From positions 1 to 64,000 of the forward strand of contig JAJZAI010000016.1 in NCBI GenBank assembly GCA_021799495.1: a stretch of 64,000 nucleotides of DNA. The letters run 5' to 3'. Below are positions 18,673-27,258 of the stretch, one piece after another. The DNA comes from Deltaproteobacteria bacterium. GTDB taxonomy: Bacteria; Desulfobacterota; Binatia; Binatales; Binataceae. The notes beneath the pieces were generated by a model. It saw nothing but the letters and a program-made list of their open reading frames with translations, was not told where the DNA came from and searched no databases. A program made the translations under genes and the position numbers. Each line of letters opens with the position of its first letter. The first letter of the stretch is position 1.

Positions 18673-18856
18673 GCCAATCCTCGAAATTCCGGTCGCGATC
18701 GACGACAATCTCGAGGATGCCGTCCTTGATCAGGCGCAGGCGGCCGGGCGATTCGGTGCGCAAGGGAATGACCAGCGCCTCGCGCGAGATGCCCATCGCG
18801 TCGGTAATCGAAAAAATCCGCTCGATCTCTTTCAGGGTGACCGCCTTCAACGTCAT
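18617..18856 (-). CDS. Small protein of unknown function
   Basis: 79 aa, 3' end overlaps the BCCP gene by 56 bp in antiparallel orientation. Confidence 0.5.
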   Translation of the reverse strand: MTLKAVTLKEIERIFSITDAMGISREALVIPLRTESPGRLRLIKDGILEIVVDRDRNFEDWLTALEPAIRQLMDLPEPD

Positions 18857-18941
18857 CGCGGGATGCTCCGGCTCTTTACATAAAGGGCGGGCGGTCTAAG
18901 CTCAATAGAGGAACCCGGCGGCGCGACGGCGGAGTAAATCC

Positions 18942-19145
18942 ATGTACGGAACAATCAAAAAGATTATCAAGGACAAAGGGTTCGGCTTTATCGTGCCCGA
19001 TGACGGCGGCGACGAAGTTTTTTTCCATCGTTCGCGGCTGGCGCCGAAGGTTTATTTTGAGGATTTGCGCGAAGGCGCGGAGGTGCAGTTCGACGTGCGG
19101 CCGGGCGAAAAAGGCCGGCAGGCTTTCAATCTGCGCCTGCGCTAG
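18942..19145 (+). CDS. Cold-shock domain protein
   Basis: YGTIKKIIKDKGFGFIVPDDGGDEVFFHRSRL (RNP1/RNP2). Confidence 0.93.
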   Translation: MYGTIKKIIKDKGFGFIVPDDGGDEVFFHRSRLAPKVYFEDLREGAEVQFDVRPGEKGRQAFNLRLR

Positions 19146-19260
19146 GACAACCACGCCCCGGCGGAATTGGCGCGGGCCCGGCAGGGTCCTGTCCGCCGCG
19201 GGCCATCAACCATAGCGACGCCGCAATGAATGCGGCTATGCGAATGAAAGGAGCGGCGCC

Positions 19261-19647
19261 ATGGAGGAAACGACGGAGCAAGCACAAGGAGGTTCCTGGG
19301 CCACGATAATCGGAGTCGTCCTGATGGCGACCTTCATTATCGGCGCCTTCAGCATCTTCCACATGCGGCAAGCGCACGATTTGTCGAAGGATGCGGTGGG
19401 AATCGCGGGCAATTTTATCCGCAACAGCCCGGTGATCGATCAGAACCTCGGCGCGGTGCACACCGTGCAGGCGACCTCGGAACGCAGCGGCGGCGCCGAG
19501 GATTCGCCCACCTATGCGTTGGACTTCAATGTTTCAGGCGCAAAGGCGACCGGAATCGTGAAAGTCAACGTGGCCTATGCACGCGACCAGTGGCAGGTCC
19601 AGAGCGGCGACCTCGATCTGAACGGCAAAACCTACAATTTGCGGTGA
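19261..19647 (+). CDS. Single-TM protein with Coa1-like domain
   Basis: N-terminal TM then VIDQNLGAVHTVQATSERS...ALDFNVSGAKATGIVKVNVAYARDQWQVQSGDLDLNGKTYNL. Confidence 0.65.
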   Translation: MEETTEQAQGGSWATIIGVVLMATFIIGAFSIFHMRQAHDLSKDAVGIAGNFIRNSPVIDQNLGAVHTVQATSERSGGAEDSPTYALDFNVSGAKATGIVKVNVAYARDQWQVQSGDLDLNGKTYNLR

Positions 19648-19655
19648 AATAGAAC

Positions 19656-19686
19656 GGGCCGCGCCGGATCGTTCCGGCCGCGGCCC
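19656..19686. terminator. GC hairpin with one bulge downstream of the Coa1-like gene
   Basis: GGGCCGCGCCGGA-tcgt-TCCGGCCGCGGCCC pairs except for one bulged base. Confidence 0.4.
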
Positions 19687-19828
19687 GGAAGCCGCCGGAA
19701 CCGGACGGGCCGGGCGCGCCGTCGGGCGTGATCCAGTTGCGAAAACTGGTCGCGGCGCGGACGAAATGGCCGCCGCTGGTGGGAAAGCTTTCCTCGGTTC
19801 GCCATTCGCCGTCAACCATGATGCCCAT
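19670..19828 (-). pseudogene. N-terminal remnant of a YqjG/EcdS-type glutathionyl-hydroquinone reductase
   Basis: AAGGAGG RBS then MGIMVDGEWRTEESFPTSGGHFVRAATSFRNWITPDGAPGPSGSGGFRAAAGT, after which similarity stops. Confidence 0.75.
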
Positions 19829-19866
19829 CGCGAACCTCCTTGCCGGTCGAAGGGATTATCGCGCGG

Positions 19867-21396
19867 TTATCGCTGCCACGCGAACCATCGCGCAAGGATG
19901 CGGCTGGTGCGCGGCGTCAGGCGCGTGCGGTTGTACTGGTCGGCGAGCTTGCGGAAGGCTTCGGCCACGGTCGGGTAAGGATGAATGACGTTGGCGAGGG
20001 CGCCGAGCGGGACGCGCCGGGCGATCGCGAGAGTCAGTTCGGAGATCATCTCGCCCGCGTGCGGCGCGACGATCGTGCCGCCGAGGATTCGGCCGCCGCG
20101 CCGGGCGGCATGAATTTTAGCGAAGCCGTCGGCGCGGCCGTCGAGCGTCGCGCGGTCGACGTCGCGCATCGGCAGAAACAGGGTCGTGTCCTCGGCGCCG
20201 CGCGCCGCGGCCTCTTGCGCCGAAAGTCCGGTGTGGGCGACTTCGGGATCGGTGTAAACGCAGGAGGGGATCGTCAGCGCGCTGATTCGCGCGCGCCCGA
20301 AAAAAAGCGCGTTGCGAATTACGATGCGCGCCATCGCGTCGGCCGCATGAGTGAAGCGGAACTGCGTGCAGACATCGCCGGCGGCATAGACGCGGCGGTT
20401 CGTGGTGCGCAGAAAGTCGTCGACCACAACGCCCGCGGTAGGATCGCTCGCGATCCCCGCGGCGTCGAGCGCCAGGCCGTCAAGATTCGGCGCGCGTCCG
20501 GCGGCGACCAGAATTTCGTCGGCGGCGATTTGCTCCGCCGCTTCCGCGCGGGCGTGGCGCACGGACAGAACTTTGGCTTCGGCGGAGGCGGAGACCGATT
20601 CGACCGCGCATCCGGCCAGAATCCGCACGCCTTCGTCCGCGAGCGTGCGTTCGATCAGCGCCGCCGCATCGGCGTCATCGCGGCCGAGGATGCGCGGCGC
20701 CGCTTCCAGAATCGCGACCTCCGCGCCGAAGCGGCGAAACGCCTGCGCAAGTTCGCATCCGATCGCTCCGCCGCCGATAATCGCGAGCCGCCGCGGCATC
20801 GCGGTCAGGCTGAAAACGGTCTCATTGGTGAGATAACCAACGGTCTCAAGACCGGGAATCGGCGGCGCGACCGGGCGGCTGCCGGTCGCGATCACGGCGC
20901 GCCGAAAGCGCAGAATCGTATCGCCGACGGCGATCGCGTCGGGGGCGACGAATCGACCTTCGCCGAGAAATACGTCCACGCCGAGATCGCGGAAACGATG
21001 GGCGGAATCGTTGGCGCTGAGGCCGGCGCGCGCCTCGCGCATCCGCGCCATCGCGGCGGCGAAATCGATCGCGGCGGGCGCGCCGCGCACTCCAAGCGCG
21101 GGAGCGCCGCGCGCCGCCACGGCGGCGCGGGCTGCGGCGAGCATCGCTTTCGACGGCACGCAGCCGAAATTCAGGCAATCGCCGCCCATCAGGCGGCGTT
21201 CGATCAGGGCGACTTTGGCTCCCAATCCGGCCGCGCCGGCGGCCGCGACCAAACCCGCAGTGCCGGCGCCGATTACGACCAGATTGTAGCGCCGGGCCGG
21301 GTCGGGATTGCGCCAATCAGGCGGATGGATATTCGCGGCGAGGCGCAGGTTGTGGATATCGGCGGGCGGCGGCGCGAATTCGTTATCCGGCGGCAT
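19867..21396 (-). CDS. FAD-dependent pyridine nucleotide-disulfide oxidoreductase (mercuric-reductase-like)
   Basis: VVIGAGTAGLVAAAGAAGLGAKVALIERRLMGGDCLNFGCVPSKAML; dimerisation domain present. Confidence 0.92.
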   Translation of the reverse strand: MPPDNEFAPPPADIHNLRLAANIHPPDWRNPDPARRYNLVVIGAGTAGLVAAAGAAGLGAKVALIERRLMGGDCLNFGCVPSKAMLAAARAAVAARGAPALGVRGAPAAIDFAAAMARMREARAGLSANDSAHRFRDLGVDVFLGEGRFVAPDAIAVGDTILRFRRAVIATGSRPVAPPIPGLETVGYLTNETVFSLTAMPRRLAIIGGGAIGCELAQAFRRFGAEVAILEAAPRILGRDDADAAALIERTLADEGVRILAGCAVESVSASAEAKVLSVRHARAEAAEQIAADEILVAAGRAPNLDGLALDAAGIASDPTAGVVVDDFLRTTNRRVYAAGDVCTQFRFTHAADAMARIVIRNALFFGRARISALTIPSCVYTDPEVAHTGLSAQEAAARGAEDTTLFLPMRDVDRATLDGRADGFAKIHAARRGGRILGGTIVAPHAGEMISELTLAIARRVPLGALANVIHPYPTVAEAFRKLADQYNRTRLTPRTSRILARWFAWQR

Positions 21397-21532
21397 CCTA
21401 AAGCTCCGGACGGTGCGCGCGGTTCGCCGCGGCGATCGGCCGGAGCGCCGGTTCGCGACGAACGAGAATCTTGGCCCCGGATCGCACGAGCGACGCTTAT
21501 AATAATCTTTGCGATGTTGTAAATCTTGAAAA

Positions 21533-22039
21533 GTGGCAGTGCATGAGCATCACCGGCGCGCCGCCGGACGCCGTCTCAAGCTGGCGGTGATCACGGCGAG
21601 TGACACCCGCTCCGTTCCCGATGACCAAAGCGGCCGGTTGATTCGTGAATTGCTGGAAGCCGCCAATCATCACGTTGGCCGCTACGAAATAGTGCCCGAC
21701 GATCCCGAACGAATCGCGGGGGCGGTCAGAGCGGCGCTTGCGGAATGCGACGGCGCGATCGTCAACGGCGGCACGGGAGTCGCGCCGCGCGACCAGACGA
21801 TCGAGGCGATTCGCCCGCTGCTGGAAAAAGAAATTGAAGGATTTGGCGAGCTGTTCCGGATGCTCTCGTACCAGGAGATCGGAGCGGCGGCGATGCTGAG
21901 CCGGGCGGTTGCCGGAATCGCGGGTGGGCGAATCGTCGTGGCGCTGCCGGGATCGACGGCCGGATGCCGGCTGGCGATGGAAAAACTGCTGTTGCCGGAA
22001 CTTGGCCACATTGGCCATCTGCTTGGACTGGGCACGTAA
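21533..22039 (+). CDS. moaB: Molybdenum cofactor biosynthesis protein, MoaB/Mog family
   Basis: LKLAVITASDTRSVPDDQSGRLIRELLEAANHHV...IVNGGTGVAPRDQTIEAI; GTG start. Confidence 0.9.
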   Translation: MAVHEHHRRAAGRRLKLAVITASDTRSVPDDQSGRLIRELLEAANHHVGRYEIVPDDPERIAGAVRAALAECDGAIVNGGTGVAPRDQTIEAIRPLLEKEIEGFGELFRMLSYQEIGAAAMLSRAVAGIAGGRIVVALPGSTAGCRLAMEKLLLPELGHIGHLLGLGT

Positions 22040-22046
22040 GAACGCG

Positions 22047-22751
22047 ATGAACCGATTGACGATCAAGCTTTTCGCCACCCTGCGCGAGCGCGCGCGGACC
22101 AGCGAAATCGAACGCGAATTCGCGCCGGGGCTGACCGTCGGCGAAATCTGGTCGCGGCTGCTCGAAGAATTTCCGGCCCTCGGCGGCCATCACGACGGAG
22201 TCGCGTTCGCGGTGAATCAGGAATACGTCGAGGCCGATTTTCGGCCGCGGGATCGGGACGAAGTGGCGTTTATTCCGCCGGTCAGCGGCGGTTCCGAGGC
22301 GCCGTGGCTCGGCCCGGTTTCGATCGGCCGCGGCGCGATCGATATCGCCGCGCTCGAAGCCGCGGTCGCCGATCCTTCAGCCGGCGCGGCCGTTACTTTC
22401 GCGGGTACGACGCGCAAGGGCAACGCGGGCCGGCGCGTGATCCGGCTCGAATACGAGGCCTATGAGCCGATGGCGCTGAGCGAGATGCGCAAGCTGGCGA
22501 TCGAAGCCGGACGGCGTTACGCAATCGTGCGCATCGCGATTCAGCATCGGGTGGGCGTGGTCGAAATCGGCGAAACCTCGGTCGCGATCGCGGTTTCGGC
22601 GGCCCATCGGGCGGAAGCGTTCGACGCCTGCCGTTTCGCAATCGATCGGCTGAAGGAAATCGTGCCGATCTGGAAGAAAGAGCATTTCGAGGGCGGCGAA
22701 ATCTGGGTCGGATGCCAGACCTCGCATCCGCCGCACGCCGATCACGCCTGA
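22047..22751 (+). CDS. MoaD-MoaE fusion (molybdopterin synthase)
   Basis: MoaD domain ending in FIPPVSGG followed by MoaE (GAAVTFAGTTRKGNAGRRVIRLEYEAYEPMA...IWKKEHFEGGEIWVGCQ). Confidence 0.93.
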   Translation: MNRLTIKLFATLRERARTSEIEREFAPGLTVGEIWSRLLEEFPALGGHHDGVAFAVNQEYVEADFRPRDRDEVAFIPPVSGGSEAPWLGPVSIGRGAIDIAALEAAVADPSAGAAVTFAGTTRKGNAGRRVIRLEYEAYEPMALSEMRKLAIEAGRRYAIVRIAIQHRVGVVEIGETSVAIAVSAAHRAEAFDACRFAIDRLKEIVPIWKKEHFEGGEIWVGCQTSHPPHADHA

Positions 22752-22794
22752 CGCCACGACGCCTTGTGCCGTCGCGGATCGCCTGCAGCGCCCG

Positions 22795-22822
22795 TTGACA
22801 CGATATTGACCGAACGGCCAGT
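22795..22822 (+). promoter_or_regulatory. Possible ispH promoter with embedded TTGACCG-AA-CGGCCAG operator-like element
   Basis: TTGACA at 22795 and a near-palindrome at 22806-22821 upstream of ispH. Confidence 0.4.
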
Positions 22823-22845
22823 ATCGTTTAACACAGTTCCCATCG

Positions 22846-23790
22846 ATGTTGCCCAGCGAAATTACGGTCGAAAAGATAATTCTGGCGGAGCCGCGCGGCT
22901 TTTGCGCGGGCGTGGATCGAGCGGTCGAGGCGGTGCGTGGCGCGCTGCGCGAATATGGCCGGCCGCTCTATGTGCGCCATCAGATTGTGCACAACCGCTT
23001 CGTACTCGAAGCGCTTGAGCGTGAAGGGGCGATCTTCGTCGAAAGCCTCGACGAGGTTCCCGAGGGCCAGCGCGTGATTTTCAGCGCGCATGGCGTCGCG
23101 CCCAGCGAATGGGAGCGCGCGCGCGCCCGCAATCTGAGAGTTATCGACGCGACCTGCCCGCTCGTGACCAAGGTTCATTCCGAAGTCGAGCGCTATGCGG
23201 CTGAAAGCAAGACCGTGATCCTGGTCGGACACGCCGGCCACGAAGAGGTCAAAGGCACGATGGGGGTGGCGCCCGGCCAGATGTTGCTGGTCGGGACGGT
23301 TGAAGAGGCCGAGGCGGTTGAAGTGTCCGACCCGAGCGCCGTGGCGGCGGTCACGCAGACCACGCTCAGCGTGGACGACACGCGCGATATCATGATGACG
23401 CTCAAGCGGCGGTTTCCGGCGCTGGCGACGCCCAAGACCGACGACATCTGCTATGCGACGCAGAATCGGCAGAACGCGGTGAAAGAGTTGGTGGACGTGA
23501 GCGACGTGGTGCTGGTGGTCGGTTCGCGCCAGAGCTCGAACGCCAACCGGATGGTCGAAGTGGCGCGGATGCGCGGAGGCCGCGCGTTTCTGGTCGATTC
23601 GCTGGAAGACGTCGAGCCGGAGATGGTCGCGGGGGTGCGGGCGCTCGGCCTGACCGCCAGCGCGTCGTCGCCGGAATGGCTGGTGGAAGAAATAATCGGC
23701 GCATTCTCGAAGCGCGGCGCGGCGGTCGAGCTGATGAAGATCAAGGAGGAGCGGATTCACTTCCCGCTACCCAAGCCCGCCGACAACTGA
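22846..23790 (+). CDS. ispH: 4-hydroxy-3-methylbut-2-enyl diphosphate reductase
   Basis: ILAEPRGFCAGVDRAVEAV...VIDATCPLVTKVH...ASSPEWLVEEII. Confidence 0.97.
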   Translation: MLPSEITVEKIILAEPRGFCAGVDRAVEAVRGALREYGRPLYVRHQIVHNRFVLEALEREGAIFVESLDEVPEGQRVIFSAHGVAPSEWERARARNLRVIDATCPLVTKVHSEVERYAAESKTVILVGHAGHEEVKGTMGVAPGQMLLVGTVEEAEAVEVSDPSAVAAVTQTTLSVDDTRDIMMTLKRRFPALATPKTDDICYATQNRQNAVKELVDVSDVVLVVGSRQSSNANRMVEVARMRGGRAFLVDSLEDVEPEMVAGVRALGLTASASSPEWLVEEIIGAFSKRGAAVELMKIKEERIHFPLPKPADN

Positions 23791-23883
23791 CGGTCCGGCG
23801 CCGGCCGCGGCGATGCGGCCGCATGGGTAAATCCGGACCAAAGAGCGCAGTTCGCCGGGAGGAGGGGCGGCGCTGGCGGCTCG

Positions 23884-24525
23884 ATGCATCCGCGAGGCGG
23901 CTATATTGCGGTCGAAGGGCCGATCGGCGTCGGCAAGACCTCATTGGCGCGGGCGCTGGCGCGCGAATTGAACGCCCGGCTGGTGCTCGAGCAGGCCGAA
24001 GAGAACCCGTTTATAGCGCGATTTTACGAAGATCCGGACAAATACGCGCTGCCCGTCCAACTGAATTTTCTGATCGCGCGCTACCACCAGCAGCGCGACC
24101 TGGCGCAGCAGGACCTGTTCGCGCAAGCCACGGTCGCCGATTATCTCTTCGCCAAGGATCGCATCTTCGCGTCGCTCAACCTCGCGCCCGACGAACTTGC
24201 GCTCTACGACAAGGTCTATCGCTTGCTCGACGCGCGGATGCCGAAGCCGGATCTGGTGGTTTATATCCGCGCGAGCGTCGAAGTTCTGCTGGAGCGGCTC
24301 AGGCGGCGCAAGCGCGACTTCGAGCGGCATATCGGCGTCGAATACCTTGAGCGCGTGTCGGCGGCGTTCCGCGATTTCTTTTTCTATTACGAAGACGCTC
24401 CGTTGCTGGTGGTTGACACCACGGAAATCGATTTTGTCGGCGATTCCGACGACCTGCGCGATTTGATTCGCGAAATCGAGCGGAGCGGCAAGGGCGTGCA
24501 GCATTTTGTGCCGCGCAAGCGCTGA
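23884..24525 (+). CDS. Deoxynucleoside kinase
   Basis: YIAVEGPIGVGKTSLARALA...FAKDRIFASLNL...PDLVVYIRASVEVLLERLRRR. Confidence 0.92.
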   Translation: MHPRGGYIAVEGPIGVGKTSLARALARELNARLVLEQAEENPFIARFYEDPDKYALPVQLNFLIARYHQQRDLAQQDLFAQATVADYLFAKDRIFASLNLAPDELALYDKVYRLLDARMPKPDLVVYIRASVEVLLERLRRRKRDFERHIGVEYLERVSAAFRDFFFYYEDAPLLVVDTTEIDFVGDSDDLRDLIREIERSGKGVQHFVPRKR

Positions 24526-24549
24526 CGCGCGGCGACGCGCTGCGGCGTG

Positions 24550-24843
24550 TCAGGCCGCCCGCAGCGCGAACTCGCGTTCTATCTCCCGCGCCAGCCGCAG
24601 ATCTTTTTCCGTCACGCCGCCCTCGCTGTGGGTCGAGCAGGCGAAGCGGACGCGCGTGTAGTTGACGTGAATATCGGGATGATGGTCGGCGGCTTCGGCG
24701 ATTTCCGCGATACGGTCGATAAAGCGCACGCCGTCCATGAATTCCCTGAAACGGAACAGTTTTGAAATCGCGCCGCCGCCGAATTCCCATCCGGGCAGCG
24801 ATTCCAGCTCCTTTGCGATTCGATCGGCCGCAATCGTCGCCAT
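24550..24843 (-). CDS. Pterin-4a-carbinolamine dehydratase
   Basis: LPGWEFGGGAISKLFRFREFMDGVRFIDRIAEIAEAADHHPDIHVNYTRVRFACSTHSEGGVTEKD. Confidence 0.95.
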   Translation of the reverse strand: MATIAADRIAKELESLPGWEFGGGAISKLFRFREFMDGVRFIDRIAEIAEAADHHPDIHVNYTRVRFACSTHSEGGVTEKDLRLAREIEREFALRAA

Positions 24844-24943
24844 CGCGCCAACCTCCGGCGCGCTTGTCGCGCGCCCGGTCAATATATTAGACCAGTTGGG
24901 CGAATCCGCTCCATCGCGAGAGCTTCATAAGGTCTGGAAAATC

Positions 24944-25450
24944 GTGGCTGACACCGACACCCGCAAAATAATCCGCATGACGCCCGACGAGGCGTCGAAT
25001 TTCCTTGACAGCGTGATGAACGCCGCGCTGGCGACGATCGATCGCGACGGCTACCCGCATCTGGTGGCGATGTCCTTCGCGCGCGACGCGAACGGCGATA
25101 TAGTCATGACCAGTTTCGGCAAAGCGCAGAAAGTGTTGAACCTGCGGCGAAATCCGCGGGCGGCGGTGATGGTCGATCGCGGCGTCGCCTATGACAAGTT
25201 GCAGGGCGTGATGATTCGCGGGCAGGCCGAGATCGTCGAGGACAAGGACGCCGTGCTGGCGGCGATGCGGCTGGTGATGCGCAAGCAGGCGCGGCTCGCT
25301 GGCCGCAGCGATCTGGCCGAAGGCGGGGAAATCTCGGAAACGTACCGGCGGCAGGCCGCCAAGCGGGTGGCGATAAGGATAACGCCGGTGAAATGGGCGA
25401 GCTGGGACCATGCGAAAATCGCCGCGGCGTCCCAGGCGCGCGCGGAGTGA
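24944..25450 (+). CDS. Pyridoxamine 5'-phosphate oxidase-like / F420-binding family protein
   Basis: FLDSVMNAALATIDRDGYPHLVAMSFARDANGDIVMTSFGKAQKVLNLRRNPRAAVMVDRG; GTG start proposed. Confidence 0.85.
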   Translation: MADTDTRKIIRMTPDEASNFLDSVMNAALATIDRDGYPHLVAMSFARDANGDIVMTSFGKAQKVLNLRRNPRAAVMVDRGVAYDKLQGVMIRGQAEIVEDKDAVLAAMRLVMRKQARLAGRSDLAEGGEISETYRRQAAKRVAIRITPVKWASWDHAKIAAASQARAE

Positions 25451-25456
25451 ACAAAT

Positions 25457-25909
25457 ATGGCGAACAAATACGTCACCGAAGAAGCCAGAAAGCAGATCGG
25501 CAAAGCTGGAGAAGCGCGCACGATCGAAGTCGAACGCGGCGCGATTCGCCGTTTCGCCGAGGCGATCGGCGATCCGAATCCGCTGTTCAACAATGAGGCC
25601 GAGGCGCGTCAGACGCGGTTCGGCGGGATGATCGCGCCGCCCACCTTTTGCCGTTCGCTTTCGGCCGCGATTCCCGACGTCAAGCTCGACATGGGCGAAA
25701 GCTTCCGCGGACTCGACGGCGGCTCGGATTGGGAATATTTCGAGCCGATTCGCCCCGGCGATCGCATCACCGTGCAGACCAAAATCGCGGACCTGCGCGA
25801 AAGCGCCGGCCGGCTCGGCACGATGGTGTTCATCACCACGGAAACCAGCTACACGAACCAGTTCGGCAAGATCTGCGCGCTGCAGCGTTCGACCGCGATC
25901 CGTTACTGA
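25457..25909 (+). CDS. FAS1-like/MaoC-N hydratase subunit
   Basis: ERGAIRRFAEAIGDPNPLFNNEAEARQTRFGGMIAPPTF. Confidence 0.88.
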   Translation: MANKYVTEEARKQIGKAGEARTIEVERGAIRRFAEAIGDPNPLFNNEAEARQTRFGGMIAPPTFCRSLSAAIPDVKLDMGESFRGLDGGSDWEYFEPIRPGDRITVQTKIADLRESAGRLGTMVFITTETSYTNQFGKICALQRSTAIRY

Positions 25910-25932
25910 GGCGCGAGACGGGAGCAACCACA

Positions 25933-26376
25933 ATGGCGCACAAACAGCGATATTTTGAAGACGTTGAAGTCGGCCAGGAAATTCCGCCGCTCGAAAAGCA
26001 TCCGACCACCCAGCAACTGGTCAAATACGCCGGCGCGTCGGGCGATTTCTACCAGATTCATTACGACAAGGATTTCGCCATAAAAAACAATCTTCCCGGC
26101 GTAATCCTGCACGGCGCGCTCAAAAACGCGTTTCTCGGCCAGCTGGTCACGGATTTCGCGGGCGAGCACGGATGGTTGCGCAAGCTTTCCGTGCAATACC
26201 GCGGCATGGATCAGCCGGGCTCGATGATCGTGTGCAAGGGCAAAGTCGTCAAGAAGCATTCCGAGCATGGCCAGCATCTGGTTGACTGCGAAATCTGGCT
26301 CGAAAACGCCAAGGGCGAAAAGACGACCCTCGGCAGCGCCAGCGTCGTGCTGCCGTCGCGCCATCAGGCGGAGTAA
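25933..26376 (+). CDS. MaoC-like (hot-dog) hydratase subunit
   Basis: YFEDVEVGQEIPPLEKHPTTQQLVKYAGASGDFYQIHYDKDFA; ATG at 25933. Confidence 0.9.
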   Translation: MAHKQRYFEDVEVGQEIPPLEKHPTTQQLVKYAGASGDFYQIHYDKDFAIKNNLPGVILHGALKNAFLGQLVTDFAGEHGWLRKLSVQYRGMDQPGSMIVCKGKVVKKHSEHGQHLVDCEIWLENAKGEKTTLGSASVVLPSRHQAE

Positions 26377-26403
26377 CCGGCGCGCGGGCGCGATCGCAAC
26401 AAG

Positions 26404-27156
26404 ATGAAGCGGCAGTATTCCACCGCTTCGATCGAAGCCGCCGATTTGCTCGATCGCCGCGTCGAGCCGCATTACGGCAAGACCCTGATGCGGCTGCTGG
26501 CGGCGCACGCGCTGGCGGAGAAACTGACCGCGATCGGCTACCAGCAGGCGCTCGCGGCGATCGACGATCCCGATCTCGCGCCGACCATCAGAAAAAATTT
26601 CATCGAGGAAAAAAAGCACGCGCGCCTGGTTTACCGGCTGCTCGAAGAACTTGGAACGACCGAGGAGCAGGCCGATCGCTCGATGGTCAAGGCGGCGAAG
26701 TCGCCGTCTTTCGCCGCTCCGCGCCGCTTCGCCGAGGCGCCTGTCGATTCGCTCGCGCTGCTGATGGCCTCGCTCAGCCTCGACGTTACGGGCCTGCTGA
26801 TGATCGGCGTCAATTATCGCGAGTCGAGTTACGCGCCGCATGTGCGGGCGGCGGAGATCATTCTCGATGACGAAGAGGATCACGAACAGTTCGCGGCGTC
26901 GGCGTTGCGCGACGCGGCCGAACGCTTCGGCGCCGGCCGCGTCAATGCCGCGCTGCGCGAATGGCTGCCGATGGCGGCGAATTTCTTCGGACCCTCGGGC
27001 AGCGGGTTCACCTTCGACTGCCTGCGTTACGGACTCAAGGCGCGCGACAACGGCGAACTCGCCGAACTTTACCTGACGATGATTGGCCGGAGGATCGAAC
27101 AGGCCGGGCTGTCGATGCCGGCGATGACGGAGCGCTATCCGTACGCGCTGGCTTGA
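26404..27156 (+). CDS. Ferritin-like di-iron protein, PaaA/PaaC-like
   Basis: EEKKHARLVYRLLEEL and EILDDEEDHEQF-type di-iron motifs. Confidence 0.7.
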   Translation: MKRQYSTASIEAADLLDRRVEPHYGKTLMRLLAAHALAEKLTAIGYQQALAAIDDPDLAPTIRKNFIEEKKHARLVYRLLEELGTTEEQADRSMVKAAKSPSFAAPRRFAEAPVDSLALLMASLSLDVTGLLMIGVNYRESSYAPHVRAAEIILDDEEDHEQFAASALRDAAERFGAGRVNAALREWLPMAANFFGPSGSGFTFDCLRYGLKARDNGELAELYLTMIGRRIEQAGLSMPAMTERYPYALA

Positions 27157-27258
27157 TCGCGGCCGCGAGCGCTCGGCTGCGGAAAAATTTATCACGCAAA
27201 TTTTCGCTGTGTCGCGCGGCGCGATCGCGTAGCGTGTCCGTATGGCGGCGCGCTCGCA

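Noticed and set aside
21397-21532. Moco riboswitch upstream of moaB
   Set aside because: No confident conserved core could be seen by eye; would need a covariance-model search (Rfam Moco_RNA_motif).
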